64,000 bases of DNA from Bilabrum cf. latius (GCA_965178125.1 OZ237740.1:558001-622000); one strand, 5' to 3'; positions 26,601 to 38,675 are shown, counted from the stretch's first letter. The notes: a model not told the origin generated them from the sequence alone. Numbers and translations are program-made.

Positions 26601-27196
26601 TGCTCTCCTTCCTCATGCTCTCCTTCCTCATGCTCTCCTTCCTCTTGCTATCCTTCCTCATGCTCTCCTTCCTCATGCTCTCCTTCCTCATGCTCTCCTT
26701 CCCCATGCTCTCCTTCCTCATGCTCTCCTTCCTCTTGCTATCCTTCCTCATGCTCTCCTTCCTCATGCTCTCCTTCCTCATGCTCTCCTTCCTCATCACC
26801 ACCTTGTTCCATTGAATCTGTAACATCTTCAATAGAATGTCTGGATTGGGTGTCATCGCCGCCGTCTTCAGCCGCTTCTTGCCCACTACCAGCATCGCCC
26901 TCGCCCTCCTGCGGGGCATTGGCATCGCAGTGCCCAACCGTATCGATGCAATGCTCACTTGGCGGCCCAATCTAAGCTCCTCTCATCGATTGATACAAGT
27001 GGGCTGCGCTGAAGTTAATCCTAGGTATTCTGAACATGCTTCTACTGGCATTTGATAGGTCTGCAATTCGGTTGCCGGTCCAAAGCACCGCAAAACTATA
27101 CCACAACAAGGATGCCAATGACCCAATCACTATTATTGCAGTCATAGCCTTGCCGTTGACCAACCTCGATCGTACGCGCGGTGCTGTGGCTTGCAT
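23699..27196 (-). CDS. Type II membrane alpha-1,3-fucosyltransferase-like protein (GT10) with Glu-rich stem
   Basis: 1,165 codons from ATG 27196 to TGA 23699-23701, with about fifteen in-frame TAGs. Residues 1-17 are basic and residues 18-39 form one membrane anchor (TAIIVIGSLASLLWYSF), the plan of a Golgi type II glycosyltransferase. Residues 130-265 are a Glu/Gly/His/Gln repeat stem encoded by a 15-bp minisatellite. A Gln-rich patch contains further TAGs (25997, 25970, 25937). The GT10 signature is at about 865-915: FAFENTGVSF, then GYVSEKAMDAIGAGAVPIF, where FEN and the S-E-K motif bind GDP-fucose. A Ser-Pro repeat lies at about 640-662. The C-terminal 200 residues are basic and unrecognised. 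Likely role: fucosylation of glycans in the Golgi; acceptor unknown. Confidence 0.75.
25207..25276. repeat. Hexanucleotide repeat encoding Ser-Pro
   Basis: Runs of ggtgag/ggtgac/ggtgat on the plus strand encode an (SP)n linker of about 11 units on the minus strand, inside the GT10-like gene. The units are imperfect at the third base only. Confidence 0.85.
26407..26806. repeat. 15-bp coding minisatellite, about 26 units
   Basis: The plus-strand unit is tccttcctcatgctc with variants (ctt/ccc for cct; gcta for gctc). On the minus strand it encodes EEGEH-type repeats in the stem of the GT10-like protein. Six units carry CTA instead of CTC, giving six in-frame UAGs in place of GAG (26438, 26498 and four more). 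The 15-bp length preserves the frame. Confidence 0.9.
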
Positions 27197-28960
27197 TCGT
27201 AGCTTCGTCAAATCCACAGAAAACCTACTGCAAGCGAGTTATCAACTTGCAAACCAGGCCTAATCGAAGAGCCCATACAATATGTACTAGATCGTTTCCA
27301 AAATATTTAATCACGCAACCTATTCGCTACCAGATGGCCTACGCTTGGCCAACTGATGGAACAAAGCAGAAATCGCACGCAATCCCTCTTGGGTCGGTTT
27401 CAACGGTGGCCGGGTCGGGATCCACCAGTCTCTACATACGCCGCGGTCCGCATGCTACTTCGAACAGTCTTTCAGTCATCCTTCGCCTCTCCGTCTCCTA
27501 GAGTCGGAGCGATTGCTGCCACGCCGTCTGGCTCCTGCTTGGACAAGAGGGAAAGGACCTAAGCCCGCCACCCATGGGTCTGGAGATGGGTGTGGGTGGC
27601 GGGCCGGGTAGCGGGAGTGGAGAGCTGTCGTTGCGTACCGGGGGGTCGCAGCCAGCCGCCAGCGATGCCGATGGTCGCAAGCAGGAGAGCGTTAGGCACA
27701 ATGGGCGTGCCCGCCACGATGGAGGCATCGCAGAGTCAGGAAATGCACGTGAGCCGTAGGATGCAACTGGCTGCCGCCGTGGTGCTTCGCGGTGCTGCTG
27801 CCGGGGTGCTGGAGGGCGCTAGCTCGCAGATGTCAGCATTATATGAGCTCACGAGGTACAGAGTGCCTGCCGGCGGTCGGCGGCGGCGATGCAATTTGCC
27901 ATGATTAGCTTCATAGAGTCCATTGTGCCGGCGCGTCGTCGTCTCCCTGAAGCCTGAATCGCTCCCGCGGTCGGATTCAGCAGCGGCAGGGCGGAGGGAG
28001 GGCGAGCCGGCCGCTTGGAGTCCTCCCTCCCCGATCAAGACAGCAGCGCACGCGGGCAATCGAATCTATTTCTTACTTGATTTTGTTTTAAAGCGCTGTT
28101 GCATCTGCGATAGGAGCTGACTGGAGCGCGGACGCGTTGTGCCTCGAGGCTCGTGGCGTTGGAAGCTGCTGTTGGTCCGCTCACTCGACTCATCGATGCT
28201 ATCACGCCTATCTCACCATGGAATTGCGTGTTTGGTATTCAATCAAGTAAGATTCCGTTGCTCGTTGCATGGATGCTGCGGGGAACGAGCTCACGATTGG
28301 AGGTGACAGCATTTGCGCGCCACCTCAGTGCTTCTCCAGAGCCGGGCACGACATTGGCAGCCGATCGGCTAGCAGAAATCATGATGTTATAATGCAGATA
28401 CAACAATCTATTGGCTTACCGTCGCATTCGAGAGATGGAATGAATCGGATCGAGTGGAGCGCGAGAGGGATCGGATCAGGGCGCGCGAATCCCTAAGGCT
28501 TTTTAACAGTGCAGCAGACCGCGATTCCGCCCGAGCAGTTCGATTCGAATCATGCTTCTGCAGGGCCTGATGGACGGACATTTTGATTTCGTGCGTTTTA
28601 GTGGGGCGCAAATCCCGAAACGTTGTAGCCGAACGGACAACTCGGGGTGGCAGGCACTTCCCGCCGCCGCCCGCTCCACGCACGATTGCGATGGCGGCGC
28701 GCGCGCCCGTTGAATGTTATCTTGTAGCACTAAACTAAGTTCTCCGCTCGGTGCGGGAGCGGGCCCCGGCCCGCAAGCCCCCGATCCCAGATCCCGCCCC
28801 GACCGCCGCCCGCTCCACGCACGATTGCGATGGCGGCGCGCGCGCCCATTGAATGTTATCTTGTAGCACTAAACTAAGTTCTCCGCTCGGTGCGGGAGCG
28901 GGCCCCGGCCCGCAAGCCCCCGATCCCAGATCCCGCCCCGACTCGTTCTAATATTACTGT
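27197..28960. other. 1.76-kb gap without a convincing gene
   Basis: It holds the promoter of the GT10-like gene (right of 27196) and the 3' flank of the ankyrin gene (left of 28961). Two overlapping frames near 27574-27904 (plus; one ends SALYELTRYRVPAGG) and 27736-28059 (minus) are open, but have no conserved motif. The main visible structure is the 139-bp tandem duplication at 28664-28941. A small spliced gene or non-coding RNA could be hidden here. Confidence 0.45.
28664..28941. repeat. 139-bp tandem duplication
   Basis: Copy 1 is 28664-28802 and copy 2 is 28803-28941. The copies match except for one G/A difference (gcgcccgttg against gcgcccattg), so the event is recent. The unit is GC-rich with CpG-rich runs and lies just downstream of the ankyrin gene stop. 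Confidence 0.93.
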
Positions 28961-31900
28961 TTATGTTAACCCGACGCCGTCCACGGGCAGGCACTCAGAT
29001 GCGAGCCGGCCCGCCGGCACCTCCAGCAATCCCTCCGCTGAACCGCTGCCGAGCAGTTTGAACCGCATCCCGGCACATTCAAATGGCTTCTTCCCGTCGT
29101 GGTTTTCCCTTTCGTCGTCAGCGCCTTCGTCCTCAAGTGCCTCCACCACGTCGCTCCTCTCGAACGCATGCGACCAGTGCAGCGCCGTGTTCCCTCGTGT
29201 GTCCCGAGCTCCGACCAGCGCCCCAGCACCGATAAGCATCTCCACGAGCGGCCTGCACCCGGACCTCGCAGCCAGCATGAGGGGCGTCTGCCCGTCCTCG
29301 TCTTGGTCTGACGGGTCTGCACCTGCCCCCAGCAGCTGCCTCGCCACCTGGCAGTATAGCTTCTGCACCCGATCCAGCTGCACCGCAAGCCTGTGACCAT
29401 CAGCAGATGCACCACTTCGCTTCAAAACAGTAGTCCTCGAGCTCGAGGAGAGCGATGACGAGCCGGCTGACTTGCGGCCTCGCCGTGCAACAGGCTCCGC
29501 GAGAGGGCCAGACCTCTGCACCTGCGGCTGCATGCGGGCGGGTACCACCGGAAATGGGCACGAAGCGGCATCAGGTCCGTGAATGGCCCTGTAGCCCAGG
29601 CCTTGCAGCACAAACTTCCAGGATCGCGGCAATGGGTCCCCTTTCACGTCCACCATGACCGCCTCGCTGCCCTTGCCTCCCCTCCCTGTGCTTCGCTGGC
29701 CTCTTAGAGTGCCGCCTCTCGCAGACGTTCGCCCCAGGAGCTTCCACAGCGCAGCTCCGACACCGTGGCAGCACGCATGCAGCGGTGTCCTCCGCAGCAT
29801 CCTCGTTTTGTCATTGGGCCCCGGTCTTCTCCACGGCTTCCATGACATCGCGCTCGTCGCACTTGTGCTGGACGACACCCGCCGCAGCATCTTTGTGACC
29901 GTGTCTAATCTGCCGCCCGCGGCAGCCTCCCACAGCGTCTGCATGCACGATCTCACAGCGGAATCTCTAGCAACGTCGAATGGTAGCCTCCCAGCCGCGT
30001 CGGGTACCAGCTTGAGCTGCGCAAGCTCCGCATCGTGCCAGCTGAGCAGCCGAACGCATTTCTTGGCGCCCTTTTGGCACGCTATATGCAGTGCAGTGGA
30101 CTGCCTGCCGTCGCGAGCGTACGGGTAAGCTCCCAGCGTGAGCAGAGAGTCCGCTGCCAGCGGCTTGTCGTGCGCGCAGGCAAGCATTAGAGGCGTGCGC
30201 CCGTCCGAGTCGATCGCATCGATGGGTGCCCCTGCCTCGACAAGAAGCGCAATGACCGAGCCTGGACCCAAGTGGTTCCTGGCCTGCAAATCGGCGCTGG
30301 TCTACAAATCTGCATGTCCGGACTGTTCACCATACATGCTTGCACGAGTCCCGGCCGCGTCCGCTCCAAGCGTTGGTTCCGCGCCGCCCTCCATGAGAGC
30401 CGCGAGGTGCAGCGGTGTCCTCCTCATCAGCGAGGTGGGCGCGACCTGCGCCCCAGCTCGAAGCAAAATACTCATGCAATCCACGTGCGCGCTGCTGCAC
30501 CTTGTCCCCGAACCGTGCTGTGCAGCGAGATGCAGCGGTGTCATGCCAGCAGCATCCGCTGCGTTGACGTCTGCACCGGACTATATCAGCGCCCTCATCA
30601 CATCGGGAGCGCCGTGCATCGCCGCCTAATGTATTGCGGTCCTTTGCCTGACACCAGCGCCGCTGTTGATCTCTGCTCCCGTGGAAAGCAGCAGGTTCAC
30701 CGCTGCCATCGAGGAGCCGAACCCCCCCCCAGTTCCCAGAGGCCCCGCTGCCCCTCCAATGGCCCGATCGTCCGTCCCCTAGAGCAATGCCTCTAGCCTC
30801 GATGCCCGGCCCAAGATGCCCAGCGAGCCAGTGTCGCCTTCCTCCCTGCATGCAGCTGCCACTGCATCAGACAGGGGAAACAACACCCTGCGGACGACTC
30901 GGTTGGAGCACAGGTCCAGGGCGCTGCGCCCGTCTTTCAGCGTTGCGTAGCGGTCCGCGCCATGCTGCAGCAGCAGCCTCGCAGCGTGCGCATTCCCGCT
31001 TGCGCAAGCGTAGTGCAGAGGCGTTGCACCCATGGAGTCTTTCGCATTGACAATCTCCCGCCGCTAGATCGGGATGTCATCCACCGGCAGTCGAAGCTGT
31101 CCTGACGGCGCGATGCAGTCCGGTGGCAGCAAAGCCAGCAGCCTGTCGTCGGCCTCGAGCGAGGCCCTGGATCCGCCGCGGGTCTGGGCAGTGTCCGCGA
31201 TCGCCTGCACGATGGCCCTCTCAAATGCCTCGCTCATGCCCAGATACCCGGCATCACCACTCACTTCACGCGCGTGTGGTATGCCGTCTGCACCGCCAAC
31301 GCGCCGCCCGTCCGAGGCACGGAGTACCCTTGGCCGCATCGACTCGTGCAGCACGGGCGCGGCTCCAACCGTCTCGGTCTTGTCGGCGGCTCGTGCAATC
31401 GAGTCCAGCAGCTCCAAACGCAGCGCCTGGCCGTCCCTCTCTCGCCCCGTGGCAGCAGATGAGCTCCCCTTTCCGCCGCCTTGGGTTTCAACCGCGTCAC
31501 TAGCACCGCCGTGGTCCTGAAACCGCACGCTGCGAAAGGAGGCCCCTGGATCCCTGCCACCCTCGTCACTCGGCAGCTGCAGTGCCCCGGAGCCCTGCTC
31601 CACGAAGGCACCCACAGGGAACAAGGGATACCCCGATGGTCCCATGGCCCTCAGATCCGCACCGCACCTCGAGTCTAGCAGCTCGTCGATGGCTGAGCTC
31701 TTGGACACCGAGGCGAGGTGCAAGGGTGTTCGCCCTAACGCGTCCCTGCACCTGAGCTGGGCCTGCATGGCAGCCTCCCTCTTGAGATGAAAACTCCTCT
31801 CGATCGCGTCCAGCTCCTCAAAGAGCCACGCCTGGTCTCTCCGCCTGGTGCTGCCTGGGGCCAGCGTCACGCCCTGCTCCACAGCAGCTCGACGGAGGCC

Positions 31901-33330
31901 CACGCGAGCATTGTCTCGGTCGTCCCTGAGCCGTGCTACAGGCAGAAGCAGGAGCGCACGCACATCCCTCGCCCTGCCCATAGAGGCAGCGGCGTGCAGG
32001 GGTACCATCCCTGCTCCGGGTTCCTCGCGCGCGCTCGTCACACCACCACTCCTTGCACCCATCGATCTGGATGACCTTGCCGTGGCATTGAGCACGTCTT
32101 CATCATCCCCGGCTCTTCTCGCGGCTCCTATGGCGGCCTCCAGCGCCTCTTGATCGATGTCCACGGCCGCGGGTCGATCGTCTGCTCCAGGCAGCCACGC
32201 CCGGCCCAAGATCGGCTCGAGGAGCGCGGCCCAGTCGGCTGCGTCCTCGAGCGCGTCAACGAGTGCGTGGCTGTCACCGCGCAGCACCGCCGTGGCGATG
32301 GGCTCACTTGTCACACCTGTAGACGGCAGCCGGATAGACGTGTGGATGGGGACACCGGATCGGGCTACCGATCCGGCCGCTGCGGACGCTGATGCACCCG
32401 CCCTACCACTGGGAAGCCTTCGGCCAGCATCCGCCGCTGAGGCCAGCTGCTCCAGCGCTGAAGGTGCTCGGCCATCCGCAGGGCTGCCTTTCCCTCGATT
32501 AGAGCCGGCGTCCTCTTCGAAGAGCTCCTCGCTTGCTACGGCTGCGCCCCCCTTCGGGGCTGGCGAGAATCTCCGCCTGTCAGGGGAGCTCGGGGGCCCG
32601 TCTTGCTCACCAGCTGCTCCAGGTGATCGATTTTGTTCCTTGTCGTCACTCTTGGCATCAACGTCTTTGCTGCTTTCCTCCTTGGCTTGTTTGCCCTTGT
32701 CCGCTTCTCTCTCTTCCTCCTTGGCTTGGCCCTTGTCCGCTTCTCTCTCTGCGTCTGCCCCGCCTGTCTCATCAGCCGAAGATTTGGGTTGCGCGGGAGC
32801 GTCGCTATCGGCCTGCTCGTTAGCACCACCATCAGCTATAGATTGGCTTGGTGGGGCGCTTCCATCCTTGTCTTCACCACCATCTCGGTCAGAATCTGGT
32901 TTCGACGAGTCGACCTCCGTGGCGTCCTCAGCCGCCTTCTCCAGTTTCTTCTAGGGGTCTGATGCCTATCCTTCAGACTGTGATGGAATTTCGCTGCCTG
33001 CATTCTCTCTAACCGAGTCTGGAGACTTCTCTGCAGACCCAGGCGACGCTGCAGTGGGAGGGATTTATGTGCCAGAAGCCGCAATACCCTATGACTAGGC
33101 TTAAATCAAGGCAACATGGTAGACTTTATCATAAAGTCAGCAATACTCCCAACATTTATGACCTTTGCTGCAGAGTTAGTGCAACTCTCACAGTTTTCCG
33201 AAGTAGCCGTTGTTGCTGTTTTGTCCTCTGAATCGTCCCCCGCAGCGGCAGCTTTTTTAGGGCTTACTTGTTTAGATCCTGCATCAATCTCGAACGAATC
33301 ATCTCCATAATCATCGTCTGAGTCACTCAT
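28961..33330 (-). CDS. Ankyrin-repeat protein
   Basis: Exons 33330-33192 and 33048-28961 (intron 143 bp, GTGAGA donor, CTGCAG acceptor, phase 1) give 1,408 codons ending in TAA. Residues 1-240 are acidic and disordered ([24 protein letters not shown]-type Lys/Glu repeats). From about residue 395 to 1340 there are scattered ankyrin repeats, such as [71 protein letters not shown] and [19 protein letters not shown], separated by non-repeat inserts. Ankyrin stacks bind other proteins; there is no catalytic or membrane domain to narrow the role. Seven TAGs are in frame. Two fall inside repeats (AIH-TAG-AAMHG and ALI-TAG-SGADVN), at sites where Gln is common in the family. Confidence 0.85.
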
Positions 33331-33475
33331 TGTTTGAGTGGTGTACAGATGCCTCAAAAGAATTGCCGCACGGCAGGCTTATAACCGGAACTACTTGCAG
33401 TACCTGGCTGCGTCGCCCGATGGACGAAACCCGCCGTTCATCCTGAGACCCAACTCTTGACATAGATCCCTCCCG

Positions 33476-35963
33476 TCACTATCGCCCCTCTCGATCTGCG
33501 TCACCCGCGGCGCCCCAAGGCGACCCTCCCTGCTGCGCGTCCCGCAGTGCAACCAGCGCTGATCCCTTCGCCGATGCCTCCCTGTGGGTGGAAATCGACA
33601 CGGTCGTGCCTTCGGGAACGTCGGGGTGCTCCTGAATCGCCTCTAGGATCAATCGATCCATGCCCAAGCCGGTAGCTGCAGGCCCAGACATGCCAGCGCC
33701 AGCGCCCGCGCCCCCATCCCTTGCTGCCGCTGCAGCCCCCCTCCCCACCACCAGGTCACTCGTCACACCATCCATGGCGACGAGCGTCTCCTCGCCGAAG
33801 ACCCGATTCCTCGTGAATACCGAACCATCGATCTCCACAGCGAACCTTCGAGGAACCTTCGGCGGACCGCCGGCCGGCTCGCATGCCTGCGCGCACGCAA
33901 CCACACCAGCCGCCACCACCCTAGCCGCGCGCCTGACGACGGCCATGCAAACCCTTCTTGCCGCGAGGCAATCGGATCGGCTGACCTTCTGCCTAGCTGA
34001 GTCCGACCCGATTCCCATGCCTCGCCGGATGACGTCCGCGGTTGCAACCAGATCGCCGCTGGGGTCATCGTGCAAGACAGAGAACAAATCCGCGGTGCTG
34101 AACGGCTGCTTGCCGTGGCCGTCCCACCTGCTCCCGGGGTGCAGCGGTGACCCCACCCGGGGGTCAATTCCCCTGAGCACCTCCCCCTCCCCCACAGCGG
34201 CGCAGAGAACCCGCCTGGCGACCTCACCCAAGTACCTGCCGCTCACCAGACTCTACAGCCTGCGGGGGGCGTGGGCACTGCCCTGCTCGAAATCGGCCTC
34301 GATCGCATCATCGAACGAGCTCCAGGGCAGCAGCGAACGTTCTCTGAAGCTCGCCCACTCGGTATTGATCCCGCACGCCTCGTCGGGGTCACCTTCTTCC
34401 TCTTCCCAGACCACCTCTGCCGCTGCCTGGGCTGACTGGTCGTTCGGTGAGTGCCTCGCCACTGACAGCACCAGCTGCCGATCCCTAGACCTGCGATAGC
34501 TGTCCTCTGGCAAGACTCTTGCCCTGCTGCTGCCATCATCTTCGCTGCCCGCAAAGGCTTTCAGCTCGTTTCCATCCCCCGCTGCCTCTCCGTGTCCGTT
34601 GAGTTCCTCTCCCGCCTGCCACAGCCTGGATCGCGGAACGAAAAGCGCCGCATTTGTGCCCGTGCCCAAGATCACCGCCACTTTGCAGTCGCTGTCGTGG
34701 TATGCACCCAGCACCAGAGTACCCACGCAATCGTTCACCAAGGGCGGCACTGGTGCAGCTGCGCCAGCCGTCGCGCCGCTAGCCGTAGACGCCGAGCTCT
34801 TTTGCCCCTCTTTTCCGTCACTAGTAGTGCCTGCCACGGCTCTCTGCACGGCCTCCTGGTACAGCTGCACCACGTCCGCCCCCAACAGACCGGGGGTCTT
34901 CCAGCCCTTGTCCAGCCTGGTTGCAACCGCGCTGTGGAGGGCTCGCTGGTGGGCGGGAAAGGAGAAAACAAGGGCCGCCGGAGGCAGCGGGGTCCCGGGC
35001 GCCAGCTGGCTGCCGGTGCTCTTCCTCCCGCCCGCGGTGCTCATCGCTGCAATGCGGTGCACCTGCTCTTCGGAGGCTCCCGCCAGCATTTCCTCATCCC
35101 CCCCGCCGTCCGCCTCCTCTCCCCGGAGCATGGCCTTCAAGGAGCCGGGCAAGCCCTCCTGCTCGCACCGCTGGGCTGCACTCCTCTCGATCTCGAGGGC
35201 GTGCCTTGCGACCAAGTCGAACAGAGCAGGTGCTCCCAGCGACTTCTCCTTTGGGCCCATGGACATGGCGCAATCCTCCAGGGGCGCGAGCACCTTGCAA
35301 GCCCGCCCTCGCCCGAAGAATTCCACAGGGAGCGCCCTGACGGTGCTCCCACCGATCTCCACGGCCGTGGCAAGGCCCACTTCGGCCCCAGTTGGAGCGC
35401 CGCGCACGAAGGTGTCCACTGTTTCAAGCACCCCTGATGCACGCGGCGGGCCTTCCCCGGAAGACTAGGCGAAGCGTACAAACCCTGGTATTTTCGCAGA
35501 CACTCTGGACATTCTCTCGTGCCTCGCAAGCGAGACTGCATCACGCAGACCAGCCTACAGCGACTCTCGAATGCCGCGAGTAAGGGCTCGAAGCTCCTCT
35601 GGCTGCGCACCAATGAAAGCAAATATGTCTAACAGGAATGCAGAAAAGTATACAAAGTAAAAGAGGTACGGAGAATACGACATCAGCAGCACTCACCGAC
35701 ATGCACTGATAGATCTGCGTGTCGACCATCGAGAGGACCTTCCCGGATGCACAGTCCTGGTCAGACTTATCTTCTACCCCAGTGGATCTTATTTCTGATG
35801 ATCCACCGAGCATGCTGGCAAGCAAGATACTGGCGAGAAGCGCAGGAACCTCCACATGGTGTCTCGATTGCGCTGTGACCCGAGCCAATGGCATACTTCT
35901 GGCGTTGCGAACAAGCCAAGGCAGTGCATTTTTGCATAAAGACCGAATAAATGCTCTACTCAT
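33476..35963 (-). CDS. Hexokinase-family protein, divergent
   Basis: Exons 35963-35697 and 35602-33476 (intron 94 bp, GTGAGT donor, phase 0) give 797 codons ending at TGA 33476-33478. Hexokinase landmarks occur in order: SFP at 303-305 (sugar loop), NDCVGTL with the catalytic-type Asp380, GTGTN at 402-406, INTEW with Glu504, and SGRYLGEVARRVL. The first phosphate-binding loop, normally DLGGTNxR, reads EIGGSTVR, and the final adenosine-loop motif, normally DGSGxGAAL, reads REASAKGSAL. Activity may therefore be altered or lost. Low-complexity inserts and an 89-residue N-terminal exon (possible targeting segment PALLASILLASMLGG) make it much longer than the usual 450-500 residues. TAGs are at 35555, 35465, 34253 and 33479. 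Confidence 0.8.
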
Positions 35964-36120
35964 GCTTTGATCGGTCCAAAACTATGGATAATTGCGGCTG
36001 ATTGGTCGCACTTAACTGATTCGATCAAAGCGAACGTTCGTGATCCATGCAATGCATTTTTTGTACAGTGTATTTAATCCGAAAAGTCAGATCCGTCTGC
36101 ATCCCGCACATTGGCTCAGT
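35964..36120. promoter_or_regulatory. Shared divergent promoter interval (hexokinase / acetyl-CoA synthetase)
   Basis: 157 bp, comparatively AT-rich, between two head-to-head carbon-metabolism genes. The arrangement suggests possible co-regulation. No specific motif was recognised. Confidence 0.35.
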
Positions 36121-38526
36121 ATGGCCGGAATCGCTGGTGCACCAGCCGCCAAAAAGGCTCGTACAGACGAGGAAGAGGCTTCTGCCTCCGATGAGGTGTA
36201 TCCACCTCCTGCACGAGTCACAGAAGGTGCGCATATCGTCGGGCTGGATGAGTATCGTCGCGAGTATGCGAAATCTGTGGCTGACCCGATGGCGTTTTGG
36301 GCAGAGAAGGCCAAGCGTTACATCACGTGGTGGCGGCTTCCGGCTGATATCGCCAGAGGCAGTTTTGAGGTCGGTGATATCGAGTGGTTCAGTGGTAAGT
36401 TGTTGCGTCCTACCCTATCCCCAGCGACGAGCGTCTCACGATGGTATTTTACTGTAGCGAGCTCAATATATTTGCTGGATCCATTATGTGTGCAGGTGCC
36501 CAGCTGAACGTGTGCTACAACTGCGTGGATCGCCACATTGCGACGAAAGGTGACTAGGTAGCTATCATCTGGGAGTCCGACGACGGCCTGGCGATCAAGT
36601 ACACCTACAAGCAAGTCCTACAGGAGGTTTCGCGAGTCGCCAATGTCCTTCTCGCCCACGGTGTCAGGAAGGGTGACACGGTCGCGGTGTATCTGCCCAT
36701 GATCCCGGACCTGGCGTTCGTTATGCTCGCCTGCGCTCGCATCGGTGCCATCCACAGCGTGGTGTTCGCCGGGTTTTCCAGCGACGCGCTGAGGGACCGG
36801 ATCCTGGATGCGGAGAGCAAGTGAGTCGATGCTTGGACTTGTTTGCGTTCGTTGTCCCAGCGCCAGCCGCCGGCGCAGGCTCGATTCTACTCAGAGGGTC
36901 CTCTCCTCCCTTCTCACCCAGACCCCCCCTCCCCCTTCCCCCCAGAGGGTCCTCTCCTCCCTTCTCACCCAGACCCCCCCTCCCCCTCCCCCCCTTGTTT
37001 TGATACCGCTTCAGCAAAGGGCAGCCATGCACTCCATATATTTGCGCTGGTTGCTTCCCTCCATTTTTTGTTGCAGGGTGGTGATCACAGCGGACGAGGG
37101 GAAGCGAGGCGGCAAGACCCTCCACCTCAAGCACATCGTGGACCACGCGGTACTTGAGGCGCCCTGCGTTGAGAAGGTGTTCGTGTACCAGAGGACAGGG
37201 GCCGATGTGGGGTACGGCGCTAAGGACATTAAGATGGCAGACGCCCTGGAAAAGGCCCGTCCCTTCTGTCCCGCCGTCACCATGGACGCCGAAGACCCTC
37301 TGTTCATCCTCTACACGTCGGGCAGCACCGGCAAGCCGAAAGGGCTGGTGCATTCCCAGGCGGGCTACCTCCTCTACACGCAGCTGACCCATCACTACGT
37401 GTTTGACCACCGGGAGGGTGACGTGTACGCGTGCGTGGCCGACTGTGGGTGGATCACGGGGCACTCGTACATCGTGTACGGACCTCTGGCCAACGGAGCC
37501 ACTACTGTCATGTTCGAGTCGACGCCCGCCTACCCAGACTACTCGAGGTACTGGAAGCTTGTGGAAGACCACAAGATCACGCAGTTCTACACCGCTCCCA
37601 CGGCCATCCGCGCCCTCATGCGGCACGGGGAGGAGCCCGTGAAGAAGCACGACCTCTCCTCTCTGCGGATCCTCGGCACTGTGGGAGAGCCCATCAACCC
37701 CGAGGCATGGAGATGGTACTACGAGGTCGTTGGCCGCAAGCAGTGCGCCATCGTGGACACGTTCTGGCAGACGGAGACGGGCGGGCACATGCTGACCCCA
37801 CTCCCCGCGTGCACACCCTGCAAGCCAGGCTCGGCATGCCTCCCGTTCTTCGGCGTGCAGCCCGCGCTCATGGACGGGGACGGCAAGGAGATCCAGGGCA
37901 ACGGGGTGCAGGGGGTGCTGTGCATCAAGGCGCCCTGGCCGTCGATCGCGCGCACCATCTGGAACGACCACAAGAGGTATCTGACCACCTACATGGCCCC
38001 TTACCCGGGCACCTACTTTACCGGGGATGGTGCCATGCGGGACATCGACGGGTACTACTGGATCACGGGGCGGGTGGACGACGTGCTGAACGTGAGCGGG
38101 CACAGGCTCGGGTCCGCTGAGATCGAGTCGGCGCTCGTGGCGCATGACTCGGTGGCTGAGTCAGCCGTGATCGGGTTTCCGCACGACACGAAGGGGCAGG
38201 GCATCTGCTGCTACTGCACCCCTGTGGCCGGCATCAGCGACGACAGTGACGACCTGGTCGCAGAGCTGCGCATGCAGGTGCGCAAGGTGATCGGACCGTT
38301 CGCCACCCCGGACTATATCATCCTGACGGCGGCCCTCCCAAAGACCCGCTCGGGCAAGATCATGCGAAGGGTCCTCCGCAAGGTCATCTCCCAAGAGACC
38401 GACTCGCTCGGGGACGTGAGCACGCTGGCGGATCCCACGGTGGTGGATGTCCTCATCACAAAGGCGAACGCTGCCATCGAGCTGAAGAAGCAAAAGGCCA
38501 AGGCGGCTGCCGGGGGCGGCAAGTGA
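36121..38526 (+). CDS. ACS: Acetyl-coenzyme A synthetase
   Basis: Three exons: 36121-36394, 36496-36820 and 37077-38526 (introns 101 and 256 bp, phases 1 and 2; stop TGA; 682 residues). The whole length matches AMP-forming acetyl-CoA synthetase, which makes acetyl-CoA from acetate, ATP and CoA. Landmarks are [25 protein letters not shown], the P-loop [70 protein letters not shown] and the acetylatable lysine motif [11 protein letters not shown]. No targeting peptide is visible, so it is probably cytosolic/nuclear. The single TAG (36555) lies in KGD-TAG-VAIIWE, where relatives carry varied polar residues including Gln. Chosen start: first ATG ([14 protein letters not shown]). Confidence 0.96.
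36893..36994. repeat. 51-bp tandem duplication inside an acetyl-CoA synthetase intron
   Basis: Two 51-bp units starting agagggtcctctcctccc (36893 and 36944), each ending in a long C-run, lie in intron 2 (36821-37076). They form most of a pyrimidine-rich stretch and account for this intron being longer than its neighbours. Confidence 0.9.
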
Positions 38527-38675
38527 AGTGCTTTGCTTTTCGTGAAGCAACTTGCGACCATGGGTTGCGACCGCTCGACCGGTGCTCGAGCATGTTTCCA
38601 ATTTGCGTCATTTCAGCGAATTTAAAGTGTTGAATTCAGCTTTTCCCGCCGTCCTCTACTACTCTGCTATCAATC

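Noticed and set aside
26407-26806. CRISPR-like array
   Set aside because: Units are contiguous 15-mers without spacers and lie in a coding frame of a eukaryotic gene.
27574-28059. Small overlapping frames on both strands
   Set aside because: Neither has a conserved motif, a clear splice pattern or a start better than chance.
32157-32954. Ser/Ala-rich plus-strand frame
   Set aside because: Antisense to the acidic region of the ankyrin gene; no motif.
36721-38145. Long open frame antisense to acetyl-CoA synthetase
   Set aside because: It is a GC-driven shadow of a fully conserved gene and shows no domain.
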